Shown here: positions 1-7,082 of the stretch, in pieces
Layout: every line of letters starts with the position of its first letter
Position numbering within the stretch: position 1 is the stretch's first letter
Source: Gammaproteobacteria bacterium
GTDB lineage: Bacteria > Pseudomonadota > Gammaproteobacteria > Steroidobacterales > Steroidobacteraceae
Direction of reading: 5' to 3'
Assembly: GCA_030038645.1 (NCBI GenBank)
Contig: JASHSR010000301.1
Location: 1 to 21,348 of the forward strand
Length of the DNA stretch: 21,348 bases
The notes under the pieces: generated by a model
The model's database searches: none
What the model saw: only the letters and a program-made list of their open reading frames with translations
Told to the model about the DNA's origin: nothing
Position numbers and translations under genes: made by a program

Positions 1-149
1 CCGGCGGGGCGCATCCGGCCACCTGGCGCATGCTCGAGAGCATCGGCGCCAGGCGCGTCCGCTTCGATCCTGCGGAGGCGTTCGTCAATCTCAACACTCG
101 CGAGGATCTGGCGGCGGTTGCGGCGCGGCTCGAGCGCGAGCGCCGGTGA
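1..149 (+). CDS. mobA: Molybdenum cofactor guanylyltransferase MobA, C-terminal end (5' truncated by window)
   Basis: The reading frame starts at base 3 and runs to a TGA at 147-149, giving the last 48 residues of a protein. The tail contains the stretch FVNLNTREDL, which matches the C-terminal F-x-N-x-NTPEDL signature of MobA, the enzyme that attaches GMP to molybdopterin to form the guanine dinucleotide cofactor. The next gene, facing it, is moeA, which acts one step earlier in the same cytoplasmic pathway and supports the call. The N-terminal GTP-binding part lies outside the window, so a MobA-MobB fusion or a MocA-type cytidylyltransferase cannot be fully excluded. Confidence 0.72.
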   Translation, partial: GGAHPATWRMLESIGARRVRFDPAEAFVNLNTREDLAAVAARLERERR

Positions 150-162
150 ATCCGGGCACACA

Positions 163-183
163 CGTGCCGCCGACCGCGGCACG
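163..183. terminator. Hairpin between convergent mobA and moeA
   Basis: An 8-bp perfect stem, CGTGCCGC paired with GCGGCACG, closes a 5-nt loop 13 bases after the mobA stop. There is no T-run after either arm, so if it terminates transcription it is not a classical intrinsic terminator. The rest of the 150-279 gap shows no other gene. Confidence 0.4.
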
Positions 184-279
184 CGGGCGCCCGGCGACTC
201 ACGAGGCCAATCGGTCCGAGCAAGGGAACGATCGCACGTCGAGAGGGCGAGACGCTGACGGGGTCCAGGCCAACGACCC

Positions 280-1494
280 CTACCAGCGATAGAGGGTCGC
301 GACGAAGCCCTCCGGATACTCGTCGCGCGGCGGAAGCTCGACGAATCCGTCGGTGCTCGTGAGCCCGAGGAAGTCGCCGGGGCCGTTCGGCGGGCGCGGC
401 ACCGCGGAGAGCCGGCCGAGCTCGTCCCCCTGAACGGACACCGGCAGGAAGCGCGTGGTCGGGCGACCGAACCGCACGGGCGAGGCGAGTGGGAGGCGCG
501 CGTGCGGCGCGCGCGGAGCGCCCATCGCCGAGGCGACCGCGGGAACGACGTAGCGTATCAAACAAATGAGCGTGGCGACGGGATTGCCCGGCAAGCCGAA
601 GACCAGCTGGCCGCTCGGCCCCGCGCCGAACCACATCGGCCGCCCGGGCTGCTGCGAGACGTAGTGGAAGACCTCGCGCACGCCGAGGCTCTTCAGCACC
701 TTCGGCACCAGGTCGAACTTTCCCTTGGAGATCCCGCCGCTCAAGGTCAGCACGTCTCGCATGGCGAGATGCTGCGCCAGCCGATCGCGCAGCATGCCTT
801 CGTCGTCGAGGATGTGATCGTTGCCGACTCTCTCGAAGCCGTGGGCTCGAAGCGCCGCAACGATCGCATACGCATTGGAGCGGCGCACCTGATGCTCGGC
901 GATCGGCTGGCCGGGCTCGATGAGCTCGTCTCCCGTCGAGATGGCGATGAGATCCGGCTGGCGGCTGACGCGCACGCTCGCGAGACCCGCCGAGGCCACC
1001 ACGGCAACCTCGGGCGCCCCGAGCCGCGTGCCGGCCCTGAGCATCGGCACTCCCGGCCGGCTGTCCTCTCCGCGGCGCTGCACGTTGTGGTACGGCTCGC
1101 CCGCGGCCTGGGCTTTCAGGCGAGCGACCCCGTCCGATACGTCATAGTCCTCCAGGGGGATCACGCAATCCGTGCCGCGCGGCATGATCGCGCCGGTCAT
1201 CACCTCGATCGCATTCTCGGCCGTCGCGAGCTGCAGCGCGGGCAAGCCGGCCGCCTGCGTGCCCTGTATGCCGAAGCGGCGCACGCCGCGGCCGAGCGCG
1301 GCGCTGTCGATCGCGATGCCGTCCATGCACGCGCGATCGAACGGCGGATTGTCGCGCTCGGCGTGGATGTCTTCGCGCAGAATCTGGCCGACGCATTGCT
1401 CGAGAGGCCGCGATTCGACCGGCGCTGGGCGCAGCTCGGCGTCAATGGCCTCCTGGGCCATTTGAGGGGTGATGGGTGTGGAGCCTCGAGTCAT
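280..1494 (-). CDS. moeA: Molybdopterin molybdenumtransferase MoeA
   Basis: This 404-residue protein has the usual length of MoeA, the cytoplasmic enzyme that inserts molybdate into adenylylated molybdopterin. Visible signatures are PPFDRACMDGIAI at 50-62, STGDELIEPG at 186-195, SNAYAI at 206-211, LSGGISKGKFD at 251-261 and GLPGNPVA at 300-307. The first and last are hallmarks of the N-terminal and MPT-binding domains. The SGG-x-S-x-G-x-x-D loop carries KGKFD instead of the more usual GD/GE-x-D form, a subfamily variant that keeps the final aspartate. The ATG at 1494 was chosen as the longest start. A second ATG at 1461 (Met12) is also possible, and neither has a clear ribosome binding site. 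The gene faces mobA, so the two cofactor genes are convergent rather than in one operon. Confidence 0.95.
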   Translation of the reverse strand: MTRGSTPITPQMAQEAIDAELRPAPVESRPLEQCVGQILREDIHAERDNPPFDRACMDGIAIDSAALGRGVRRFGIQGTQAAGLPALQLATAENAIEVMTGAIMPRGTDCVIPLEDYDVSDGVARLKAQAAGEPYHNVQRRGEDSRPGVPMLRAGTRLGAPEVAVVASAGLASVRVSRQPDLIAISTGDELIEPGQPIAEHQVRRSNAYAIVAALRAHGFERVGNDHILDDEGMLRDRLAQHLAMRDVLTLSGGISKGKFDLVPKVLKSLGVREVFHYVSQQPGRPMWFGAGPSGQLVFGLPGNPVATLICLIRYVVPAVASAMGAPRAPHARLPLASPVRFGRPTTRFLPVSVQGDELGRLSAVPRPPNGPGDFLGLTSTDGFVELPPRDEYPEGFVATLYRW

Positions 1495-1515
1495 CGGTCG
1501 GATTCGCGCGTGAGG

Positions 1516-1552
1516 GAGTCACGCACTGTGCGAGAGTCACACATGGAGTATA
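1516..1552 (-). promoter_or_regulatory. Possible moeA promoter with repeated GAGTCAC motif
   Basis: Reading toward moeA, TATACT (bases 1552-1547) resembles a -10 box and lies about 50 bases before the moeA start. No good -35 is visible at 16-18 bp. Between it and the gene the heptamer GAGTCAC (+ strand) occurs twice, at 1516-1522 and 1534-1540, 18 bp apart, on either side of the palindrome GCACTGTGC at 1523-1531. The layout looks like a regulator site, but the protein is unknown. Confidence 0.22.
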
Positions 1553-1563
1553 GCGAGTACGAG

Positions 1564-1627
1564 GTTGGGGCGCCGGCCCCTGGGTGCCACCAGCCGTGAA
1601 CCCCCTTCGGCACGCGATGGTCGAGGA
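1564..1627 (-). pseudogene. Relic of the 3' end of a carotenoid cleavage oxygenase gene
   Basis: These 64 bases align without gaps to 5641-5704, the 3' end of the intact carotenoid oxygenase gene in this window. By hand count 52 of 64 positions are identical, with the last 16 (1612-1627) all identical. On the - strand the same frame reads AVLDHRVPKGVHGWW, against ALLDHRVPMGFHGSW in the intact gene, and includes the fourth iron-ligand histidine motif. Nothing upstream of 1627 on the - strand continues the similarity, because the neighbouring gene's stop is at 1639. It has no start and is too short to be functional. It is either a displaced original 3' end left by an insertion or the last remnant of a second copy. 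Confidence 0.7.
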
Positions 1628-1638
1628 CGGCGTGTGCG

Positions 1639-2877
1639 TCACCGATCGGTGGGGCCGACAACTTGGAGGACGAGGCCGCTGCGGTCGCCTCTCACGGTGA
1701 GGGGTAGCGCGGTCGAGGCGTACTCCCTGAGCTCCTTGCAGCCGAGCGGGCAGGGCAGCTCGCCGGGTCCGTGCTTCATGTCGGCGGCGCTGGTGACTTT
1801 GAGCAGATACGAGCCGTCGGGAACGTAGCGCAGCTTGAACGTGCCGTCCTCTCCGACGATCAGGGTCCTCAGCGATTCCTTGGTCCGGGGGTCCTGTAGC
1901 TCGATCGTTCCAAAGTTGACAGGATGATGATCCGACCGCGCGACGACGCTGCCGGAAAGAGTGTGCAGCCCATCGAGGGGAAAGACGATATCGACTCCCG
2001 TACGGCTCGCGCCGTCCGCCAGGTCGACCGGCGTGATATCCGACTTGCGCAGCGCGCCGCCCGAGTAAACCACCAGCGCATCGCCGGAGGCCATGTGCAG
2101 GGAGACCTGTCCCAATCCGAGGCCGGTCACGGCCTGCGTGGTGGGCAGCGCGGCCTGCACCGCATACTGTCCGGCCGGAAGACCGTAGAAGCGAAAGCGG
2201 CCGCGATCATCGGTCCTGTTAGGCAGCCCGAAGAGGGCCGCGATCTCCCATCTGCCGTCCTGTCCCCTGCGCAACAGCTCGGGTACGACGCCCGACACCG
2301 GGCTGCCATCGCTGTACGTGACCGTGCCGCTGACAGTCGCGCCGCGATCCAGCCGGACGCGAACGCTCGTCGTCTCGCCGTTCCGAACGACGATTTTTTG
2401 CGCCTTGCTTTTGACCGCGGCGAGAATCCCGCTGTCGGGCCTGAGGCGTTCCCTTTGTGACAGACCGCTGAGCGCAGAGCGGTAGCCTTCCAGCTGCACG
2501 ATGATGTAGTAGGTGCCGGCAGGTACCTTCTCGAGCGCGAATCGGCCATCGAGCCCGGTCACCGTGGAAAGGCTCGAGCCTCTCATAGCCCGAAAGGCCG
2601 TGCTCATGGCGGAGTCGACTTCCCGCGACAGGCTCTTCGAGAAATCGGAGCCTCGCGCCAAATCCGCCGGGTTGATTGTTGGGACAGCCGGCGTGCGCGG
2701 GAGCTGGTCGGTGAGCAGCTCGACGCTCGCGAAGCGGCCGGGCCGGCCACTGTCGTCGCAGACGACGCTGCCGGTCAGCTGCCCGAAGGACTTTGGCCCG
2801 CCGGCCGCGGGAGACGACGGCTGCTGGGCCCAGGCGGTGGCGGCCACGCAGGCTAGCATCAAAACGGAGACTTTCAT
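1639..2877 (-). CDS. Secreted protein with three carboxypeptidase-regulatory-like (CnaB-type) domains
   Basis: The start at 2877 is favoured because AAGGAG lies 5 bases upstream and the product then opens with a clean signal peptide (MKVSVLMLACVAATAWA, then QQP), giving 412 residues. The mature part shows three similar beta-sandwich units. Each opens with a G-x-V strand (LTGSVV, VSGTVT, LSGSVV) and closes with G-x-F followed by P-x-G-x-Y (GRFALEKVPAGTYY, GRFRFYGLPAGQYA, GTFKLRYVPDGSYL). These are the hallmarks of carboxypeptidase regulatory-like domains, which are non-catalytic and usually act in adhesion or binding of extracytoplasmic material. No peptidase domain is present. The gene is divergent from the BlaI/M56 pair and shares its operator region, so it is a likely target of that system. 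This regulatory link is inference. The precise function is not recognised. Confidence 0.8.
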   Translation of the reverse strand: MKVSVLMLACVAATAWAQQPSSPAAGGPKSFGQLTGSVVCDDSGRPGRFASVELLTDQLPRTPAVPTINPADLARGSDFSKSLSREVDSAMSTAFRAMRGSSLSTVTGLDGRFALEKVPAGTYYIIVQLEGYRSALSGLSQRERLRPDSGILAAVKSKAQKIVVRNGETTSVRVRLDRGATVSGTVTYSDGSPVSGVVPELLRRGQDGRWEIAALFGLPNRTDDRGRFRFYGLPAGQYAVQAALPTTQAVTGLGLGQVSLHMASGDALVVYSGGALRKSDITPVDLADGASRTGVDIVFPLDGLHTLSGSVVARSDHHPVNFGTIELQDPRTKESLRTLIVGEDGTFKLRYVPDGSYLLKVTSAADMKHGPGELPCPLGCKELREYASTALPLTVRGDRSGLVLQVVGPTDR

Positions 2878-2948
2878 CGGGACTCCTTGCGGGGCGCCGT
2901 GTTGAGGCCTGGACCGGCGACGTGCGGCCCTTGCGAGAAACAATCTGG

Positions 2949-2980
2949 TGTAGTAGGTTCTCATACAGATGTAGTAGGAG
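2949..2980 (+). promoter_or_regulatory. BlaI/MecI-type operator with ribosome binding site of the repressor gene
   Basis: TACAGATGTA at 2964-2973 is a TACA-N2-TGTA palindrome, the core of known BlaI/MecI operators, and it continues rightward as GTA to give the typical half-site TGTAGTA. A second half-site, TGTAGTAGG at 2949-2957, is repeated exactly at 2970-2978, 21 bp away (two helical turns). The site lies just before the repressor ATG and in the gap to the divergent secreted protein, so it could control both and provide autorepression. The 3' end of the second repeat, TAGGAG (2975-2980), doubles as the Shine-Dalgarno sequence of the repressor gene. Confidence 0.6.
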
Positions 2981-2987
2981 TCAATGT

Positions 2988-3374
2988 ATGAAGACGCCGC
3001 GGCTGAGCAAGCTCGACCTGAAGATCATGGAGGCGCTGTGGAGCCGCGGCGCGTTGTCCATCCGCGAGATCCAGGAGTCCTTCCCGGAGCGTGCCCGTCC
3101 CGCCTACTCGACGGTGCAGACGACCGTCTACCGGCTGGAGGCCAAGCAGGCCGTGCGCCGGGCTCGGAAGATCGGCAACGCGCATATCTTCGAAGCCTCG
3201 GTTTCCCGCGGCGCTGCGCAGCGCCGGCTGATCGACGAGTTCCTGGCGCTGTTCGGCGGCGGCGTGCAGCCGTTCATGGCGCGGCTGATCGAGTCGGGGC
3301 GGCTCACGTTGCAGGACGTGCAGGAAGCGGAGAAGATCATCCGCAGCCTCGCCGACAAGGAGAAGCCGCGGTGA
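2988..3374 (+). CDS. BlaI/MecI/CopY-family transcriptional repressor
   Basis: The ATG at 2988 follows TAGGAG by seven bases and gives 128 residues, the normal size of this family. The N-terminal two thirds form a winged helix, with LSKLDLKIMEALWSRG as the first helix region and YSTVQTTVYRLEAK as the recognition helix, a close match to the BlaI S-T-V-x-T-x-x-x-R-L pattern. The C-terminal helical part (from about residue 80) would dimerise and contain the site cut by the partner protease. Its stop codon overlaps the start of the M56 protease gene (GTGA at 3371-3374), so the two are translationally coupled. The adjacent TACA-N2-TGTA operator supports autoregulation. The inducing signal is probably not a beta-lactam (see the next gene). 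Confidence 0.9.
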   Translation: MKTPRLSKLDLKIMEALWSRGALSIREIQESFPERARPAYSTVQTTVYRLEAKQAVRRARKIGNAHIFEASVSRGAAQRRLIDEFLALFGGGVQPFMARLIESGRLTLQDVQEAEKIIRSLADKEKPR

Positions 3375-5038
3375 TCCACGCCGTGCTCAATCATCTCTGG
3401 CAGTCGACGCTTTTCGCGGCGTTGACCGGCGCGCTGGCATTGGTGCTGCGCAAGAACGGCGCTCACGTGCGGTACGGCCTCTGGTATGCCGCGTCCCTCA
3501 AGTTTTTGATTCCGTTCTCCCTGCTGGTCGCCTTCGGGAGCCACTTCGTCTGGCAGCCGGCGCTGCCGGAGGCTGCTCCGAGAGTTCTCGAGCGTATCGT
3601 CGCGCCGTTTCCGGCGGCGCCTCCCGCAGTGCCGATTCCCATGGCGATTGCGCTTCCTCCTCCGCCGCAGGATAGCGGCGCTCATCTGCTTTCCATGTGG
3701 ATCGCTCTCTGGGCGTGCGGGGCCATTGGGGTCGTGGGCTGGTGGGCGATTCGGTGGCTGCGGATCCGGGCGGCAGTGGACGGGGCGGCGCCACTCGCGA
3801 TCGATGCTCCAATCCCCGTCAAGTCCTCCAACGCCCGCATCGAGCCGGGCGTGGTGGGGCTTTTCCGTCCCGTACTGCTGCTGCCCGCGGGAATCACCGA
3901 GCGCCTGAGTCCGGCGCAGCTGCGGGCGATCGTCGCGCACGAGCTCTGCCACGTGCGCCGGCGCGACAATCTCGCTGCGGCCACCCATGGGCTGGTCGAG
4001 GCCCTGTTCTGGTTCTACCCGCTGGTATGGTGGCTCGGCCGGCGGCTGATGGTGGAGCGCGAGTGCGCGTGCGACGAGGCGGTGATCGCGGCGGGCGGCG
4101 ATCGGGAAGCCTATGCGGAAGGGATTCTGCAGGTCTGCAAACACTACCTTGCATGGCCACCCGCCTGCGCGGCAGGTGTGGCCGGAGCCGATCTGAAGAG
4201 GCGGATCGAGCTCATCATGACGCCGCGCGCGATCGAGAGGCTCGGTGCGGCGCGGAAGGCACTCTTGGCGGCAGCGGCGACCGCCGCCTGCCTCGCGCCC
4301 ATCGCGTGTGGCTCGGCGTTTCCGCCGGCGACGTACGCCGATCCTCCGGCACAGCGGTCCGATTCGCCGGCGCAGCGGCGGGTCGACCCGGCCCTCTCTC
4401 GCAGCCTGCTCGAGCACGGGAAGTACGCAGAGCTCGACCGGAGAATGAACGGCTTTCAGCGGGCCTATGACTCGCACGAGCTCGGTGAGGATGGGTTGCT
4501 GCGCGCGTTCGCGGCGTTCAACGTGACCGACCCGGCGCTTCAGGCGAACTTCGACGCCTGGGTGCAGGCGTTCCCGCGCTCCTATGCGGCGCGCCTCGCG
4601 CGCGGCGCCTATTACTTCTCGTGCGGCACGCAGACCAGGGGCACGAGGGCGTACGCCCGCACGACCGGCGCCCAGTTGCGCGGCATGGAGCTCTACTATG
4701 GCAAGGCGGAGCAAGACCTGCGCGACTCCCTCGCACTGGATCCGAAGCCGCTGCTCACCTACAACGTGCTCATCCGGATCAGCATGGAAAGTGGCACGCA
4801 GGCGGCGAACCGCGCGCTGCTCGATGCGGCCCTGAAGATCGATCCGGCCGCCATGAGCGTGCGGCGCGCGTACATGAGATCGCTCGAGACTCGCTGGGGC
4901 GGGAGCCTCGAGGAGATGGTCGCGTTCCTCGATGAGACCCGCAAGGACGGATTCTCCGACGACCAGCTCTGGACGCTCGAAAGATTGGTCGATAACGAGC
5001 GCAAGTGGCTCGCCCGGTATGGGCGGTCAGGTTACTAG
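3371..5038 (+). CDS. M56 (BlaR1-type) membrane metalloprotease with a DUF4034-like C-terminal domain
   Basis: The GTG at 3371 overlaps the repressor stop and gives 555 residues. Hydrophobic segments lie near 8-27, 36-58 and 100-125. The zinc motif HELCH is at 190-194 and the downstream ligand region ERECACDE at 229-236. A hydrophobic stretch between the two (GLVEALFWFYPLVWWLG) and a last segment at about 295-316 complete an M56 fold. In BlaR1 and MecR1 such a protease cleaves the repressor after sensing a signal outside the membrane. Here the region after the last segment (about 340-555) is not a penicillin-binding fold. It is helical and reads like DUF4034 (LLEHGKYAELDRRMNGFQ, later repeats such as LDAALKIDPAAMSVRRAYM). 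That places an unusual, probably periplasmic, sensor on a BlaR1 chassis. The DUF4034 assignment is from memory of family patterns and is moderately certain. Confidence 0.87.
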   Translation: MIHAVLNHLWQSTLFAALTGALALVLRKNGAHVRYGLWYAASLKFLIPFSLLVAFGSHFVWQPALPEAAPRVLERIVAPFPAAPPAVPIPMAIALPPPPQDSGAHLLSMWIALWACGAIGVVGWWAIRWLRIRAAVDGAAPLAIDAPIPVKSSNARIEPGVVGLFRPVLLLPAGITERLSPAQLRAIVAHELCHVRRRDNLAAATHGLVEALFWFYPLVWWLGRRLMVERECACDEAVIAAGGDREAYAEGILQVCKHYLAWPPACAAGVAGADLKRRIELIMTPRAIERLGAARKALLAAAATAACLAPIACGSAFPPATYADPPAQRSDSPAQRRVDPALSRSLLEHGKYAELDRRMNGFQRAYDSHELGEDGLLRAFAAFNVTDPALQANFDAWVQAFPRSYAARLARGAYYFSCGTQTRGTRAYARTTGAQLRGMELYYGKAEQDLRDSLALDPKPLLTYNVLIRISMESGTQAANRALLDAALKIDPAAMSVRRAYMRSLETRWGGSLEEMVAFLDETRKDGFSDDQLWTLERLVDNERKWLARYGRSGY

Positions 5039-5052
5039 CCTGGAGTTTGGCC

Positions 5053-5568
5053 GTGGGCTACTTTGACGCACTCACGTCGTCCTCCTTCCAAACGAGAGAT
5101 GGTCGGCGTCTCTTCTTCCCTTGGGGGAAGCTCGGGCACGCCTATGTAATCGACACCGACCAGGCTTACGAGCGCCTGCGCTCAGGCACCAAGGCCTTTT
5201 ACGTGATCATGCTGCCGGCAGCGATTGGCGCCACTCTATGGAGGGGGATTTTGATCGGACTTGCCGTGGGAGCCATCGGAATGGCCTGCTATTGGTTCGG
5301 GGTCCGTATCGCGATTGCGGGCTTGAGTCGAGTCGATGCGACTTACTCGATGTCGGAGGCCTTCGCGAATCGAGCACAGACTCAGAGTCCCATATTTCTA
5401 TGGATCATGATCGCGACGTCGCTTGTCTTCGTCTTACTGGGTATCGGAATGCTGCTGCTGAGTCCCAAGGAATGGATGGCGGCCTGCGGCGTGTCGGCAT
5501 TCTTCGGAGCCAGTGCCTGTCTGTTCATCCGGCAACTCCGGCTGCGTTCCAGAATGAAGAAAGCTTAA
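5053..5568 (+). CDS. Small multi-pass membrane protein of unknown function
   Basis: A GTG at 5053 is preferred because GGAG lies seven bases upstream and the product then begins GYFDALTSSSFQTRDG, a typical opening of a family of uncharacterised proteobacterial membrane proteins. A GTG at 5005 would overlap the protease gene by 34 bases. The 171-residue product has a soluble N-terminus with FFPWGKLGHAYVI at 21-33. Likely membrane segments lie at about 47-63, 64-83, 114-136 and 142-159, and the tail is basic (RLRSRMKKA). It lies 14 bases after the M56 gene and may be co-transcribed. Base composition differs from the neighbours: bases 5341-5460 hold 62 G+C of 120 by hand count, lower than typical genes here. 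The function is not recognised. Confidence 0.75.
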   Translation: MGYFDALTSSSFQTRDGRRLFFPWGKLGHAYVIDTDQAYERLRSGTKAFYVIMLPAAIGATLWRGILIGLAVGAIGMACYWFGVRIAIAGLSRVDATYSMSEAFANRAQTQSPIFLWIMIATSLVFVLLGIGMLLLSPKEWMAACGVSAFFGASACLFIRQLRLRSRMKKA

Positions 5569-5571
5569 TTC

Positions 5572-5595
5572 TGCCGGCAAGCGCGGACACCGGCA
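5572..5595. terminator. Weak hairpin between convergent genes
   Basis: TGCCGG pairs with CCGGCA across a 12-nt loop, immediately after the TAA of the small membrane protein and before the convergent oxygenase stop. There is no T-run. It is a weak terminator candidate. Confidence 0.25.
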
Positions 5596-5630
5596 TCTCG
5601 GCTACTCGTAGCGCAGCGCAGCTTCTCCGA

Positions 5631-7082
5631 TCAGACCATGGTTGGGTCGTCGGCGTCCGAGCGCCACGAGCCGTGAAATCCCATCGGTACGCGATGGTCG
5701 AGGAGCGCGCGGCAGAGGGGCCCTTGCTCGGGGCGCCGCGCGTCGAATACCCCAAGGCAGCTCGCGTTGCGGGATTCGTCGTAAACGACGGCGAGCAGGT
5801 AGCCGTCGCCTTCTTCCGAGTCCGCGCACCTCGGAACGAAGACGGGCTCGGACACGGCGCAATGACGCCCGGGGCGATAGACCTCCATGCGCCGGGTCGC
5901 GTGGTCGAATCGGCCGATTGCCCGGTGAAAGAGATCGCCTGTGCCGGGCCCGCCGCAGCAGGCAACGTAGCCGTACCGATAGGGACGGCCGCAGTAGCGC
6001 TCGTCGATGCGCGGATACTCACAAACGACGTCGCTCAACCGCTCGGTCACCGCGTGGCTGAGCGCGTCGGCCGTGGCCTTTCGTCTGCCGGGCGGCTCGA
6101 TGCGCCAGCGCGTTAGATACTGCCGCAACCGTGCTGCGTCGGGCGTCACACCTTCGAGAGTAGCGAATGCCGGGGCATCCTGTGCGCAGACGTCGAGGTA
6201 TATCGCGCCGCCGTTCTCGAAGGCGTTCATGATGTGCCACACCATGCACGGAGGCAGCTCGAGCCATTGCACCGATTCTGTGCGGCCATGGCGCCGCACG
6301 ATGCCGAGATGACTCTGCTTCTCCGGCTCCCAAGCGACGGCCGGGCGGCCCAGGCGCGCACGCTCGAGGGAGACCGTGAGCGGACAGATGAGGAAGATCA
6401 CGAAATTAGGCGTGATCGCAAAATCGTGGACGACGGACGGCAACGGCCCTTGAATGCGCTCGCGCCGGGTCAATCGCCCCTCGCGATCGGCGGCGTAGAG
6501 CTCGATCGCTCCGGAGAAATCCCGGCCCGGGAAGTTGGCGAAGAAGATCATCTCGCCGCTCTCGGGATCGATCTTCGGATGAGCGGTCATGTTTGCGGCA
6601 AGCGCGCCGGCGAATGTCCACGTGCCGAGTGTATCGAGTGACACAGGCTCGATCTCGATCGGCCCATGTCCTTCCTCGAGCGCCAGGAGCCGTCCGCCGT
6701 GCCAGACGAGATGGGTGTTCGCCACACCGTCGGTCTCGAGCCCGGCGACTTGCGGATCGGCGTCGCGCGGGCTCGCGGAGGTCGCGAACAGCGCGCGGCC
6801 TGCCGCGCGCTCCCGATGCCACTGCTGCGTGCGGACCCAGCGATTGCGGTACGAGATGCGCCCGCCGCGAAAATGAAACGCGTGGATCATCCCATCCCCG
6901 AGCAGCGGGTTGTAAGGTCCTCGCGGCGCGAACTGCGGATTGGGTCCAATGCGGTACAGCGACCCGCGGAGCTCCTTCGGAGCCTCGCCCTCGATCGCGA
7001 GATCGGCGTAGTCGCACTCGAGCCGGATCGGCTCGAACCCTTTGCTCAGGTAGGGGTGGTCGGAGGGGAACGGTGTCGCCAT
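5631..7082 (-). CDS. Carotenoid cleavage oxygenase (RPE65/apocarotenoid oxygenase family)
   Basis: The ATG at 7082 is preceded by GAGGAG seven bases upstream and gives 483 residues, the usual family length. The family is a seven-bladed propeller with ferrous iron held by four histidines that cleaves double bonds of carotenoids, apocarotenoids or stilbenes. All four are visible: H168 (NMTAHPK), H219 (SVVHDF), H283 (MVWHIMN) and H470 (GFHGSW). The spacing agrees with characterised members. The N-terminal GSLYRIGPNPQF and GDGMIHAFHF are also typical. There is no signal peptide. No carotenoid biosynthesis gene is in the window, so the substrate is unknown and could be a scavenged apocarotenoid or lignin-like stilbene. 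A 64-bp relic of a homologous 3' end lies at 1564-1627. Confidence 0.93.
   Translation of the reverse strand: MATPFPSDHPYLSKGFEPIRLECDYADLAIEGEAPKELRGSLYRIGPNPQFAPRGPYNPLLGDGMIHAFHFRGGRISYRNRWVRTQQWHRERAAGRALFATSASPRDADPQVAGLETDGVANTHLVWHGGRLLALEEGHGPIEIEPVSLDTLGTWTFAGALAANMTAHPKIDPESGEMIFFANFPGRDFSGAIELYAADREGRLTRRERIQGPLPSVVHDFAITPNFVIFLICPLTVSLERARLGRPAVAWEPEKQSHLGIVRRHGRTESVQWLELPPCMVWHIMNAFENGGAIYLDVCAQDAPAFATLEGVTPDAARLRQYLTRWRIEPPGRRKATADALSHAVTERLSDVVCEYPRIDERYCGRPYRYGYVACCGGPGTGDLFHRAIGRFDHATRRMEVYRPGRHCAVSEPVFVPRCADSEEGDGYLLAVVYDESRNASCLGVFDARRPEQGPLCRALLDHRVPMGFHGSWRSDADDPTMV

Noticed and set aside
502..1599. Open frame on the + strand opposite moeA
   Set aside because: The composition is Arg/His/Ala-rich with no motifs, while moeA on the - strand has all its signatures.
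5602..5630. Sequence reading AALRYE-stop on the - strand just beyond the oxygenase stop, like the C-terminus of MacB/FtsX-type ABC permeases
   Set aside because: Only about six residues match. That is too short to call a gene relic, although its position at the putative insertion boundary is suggestive.
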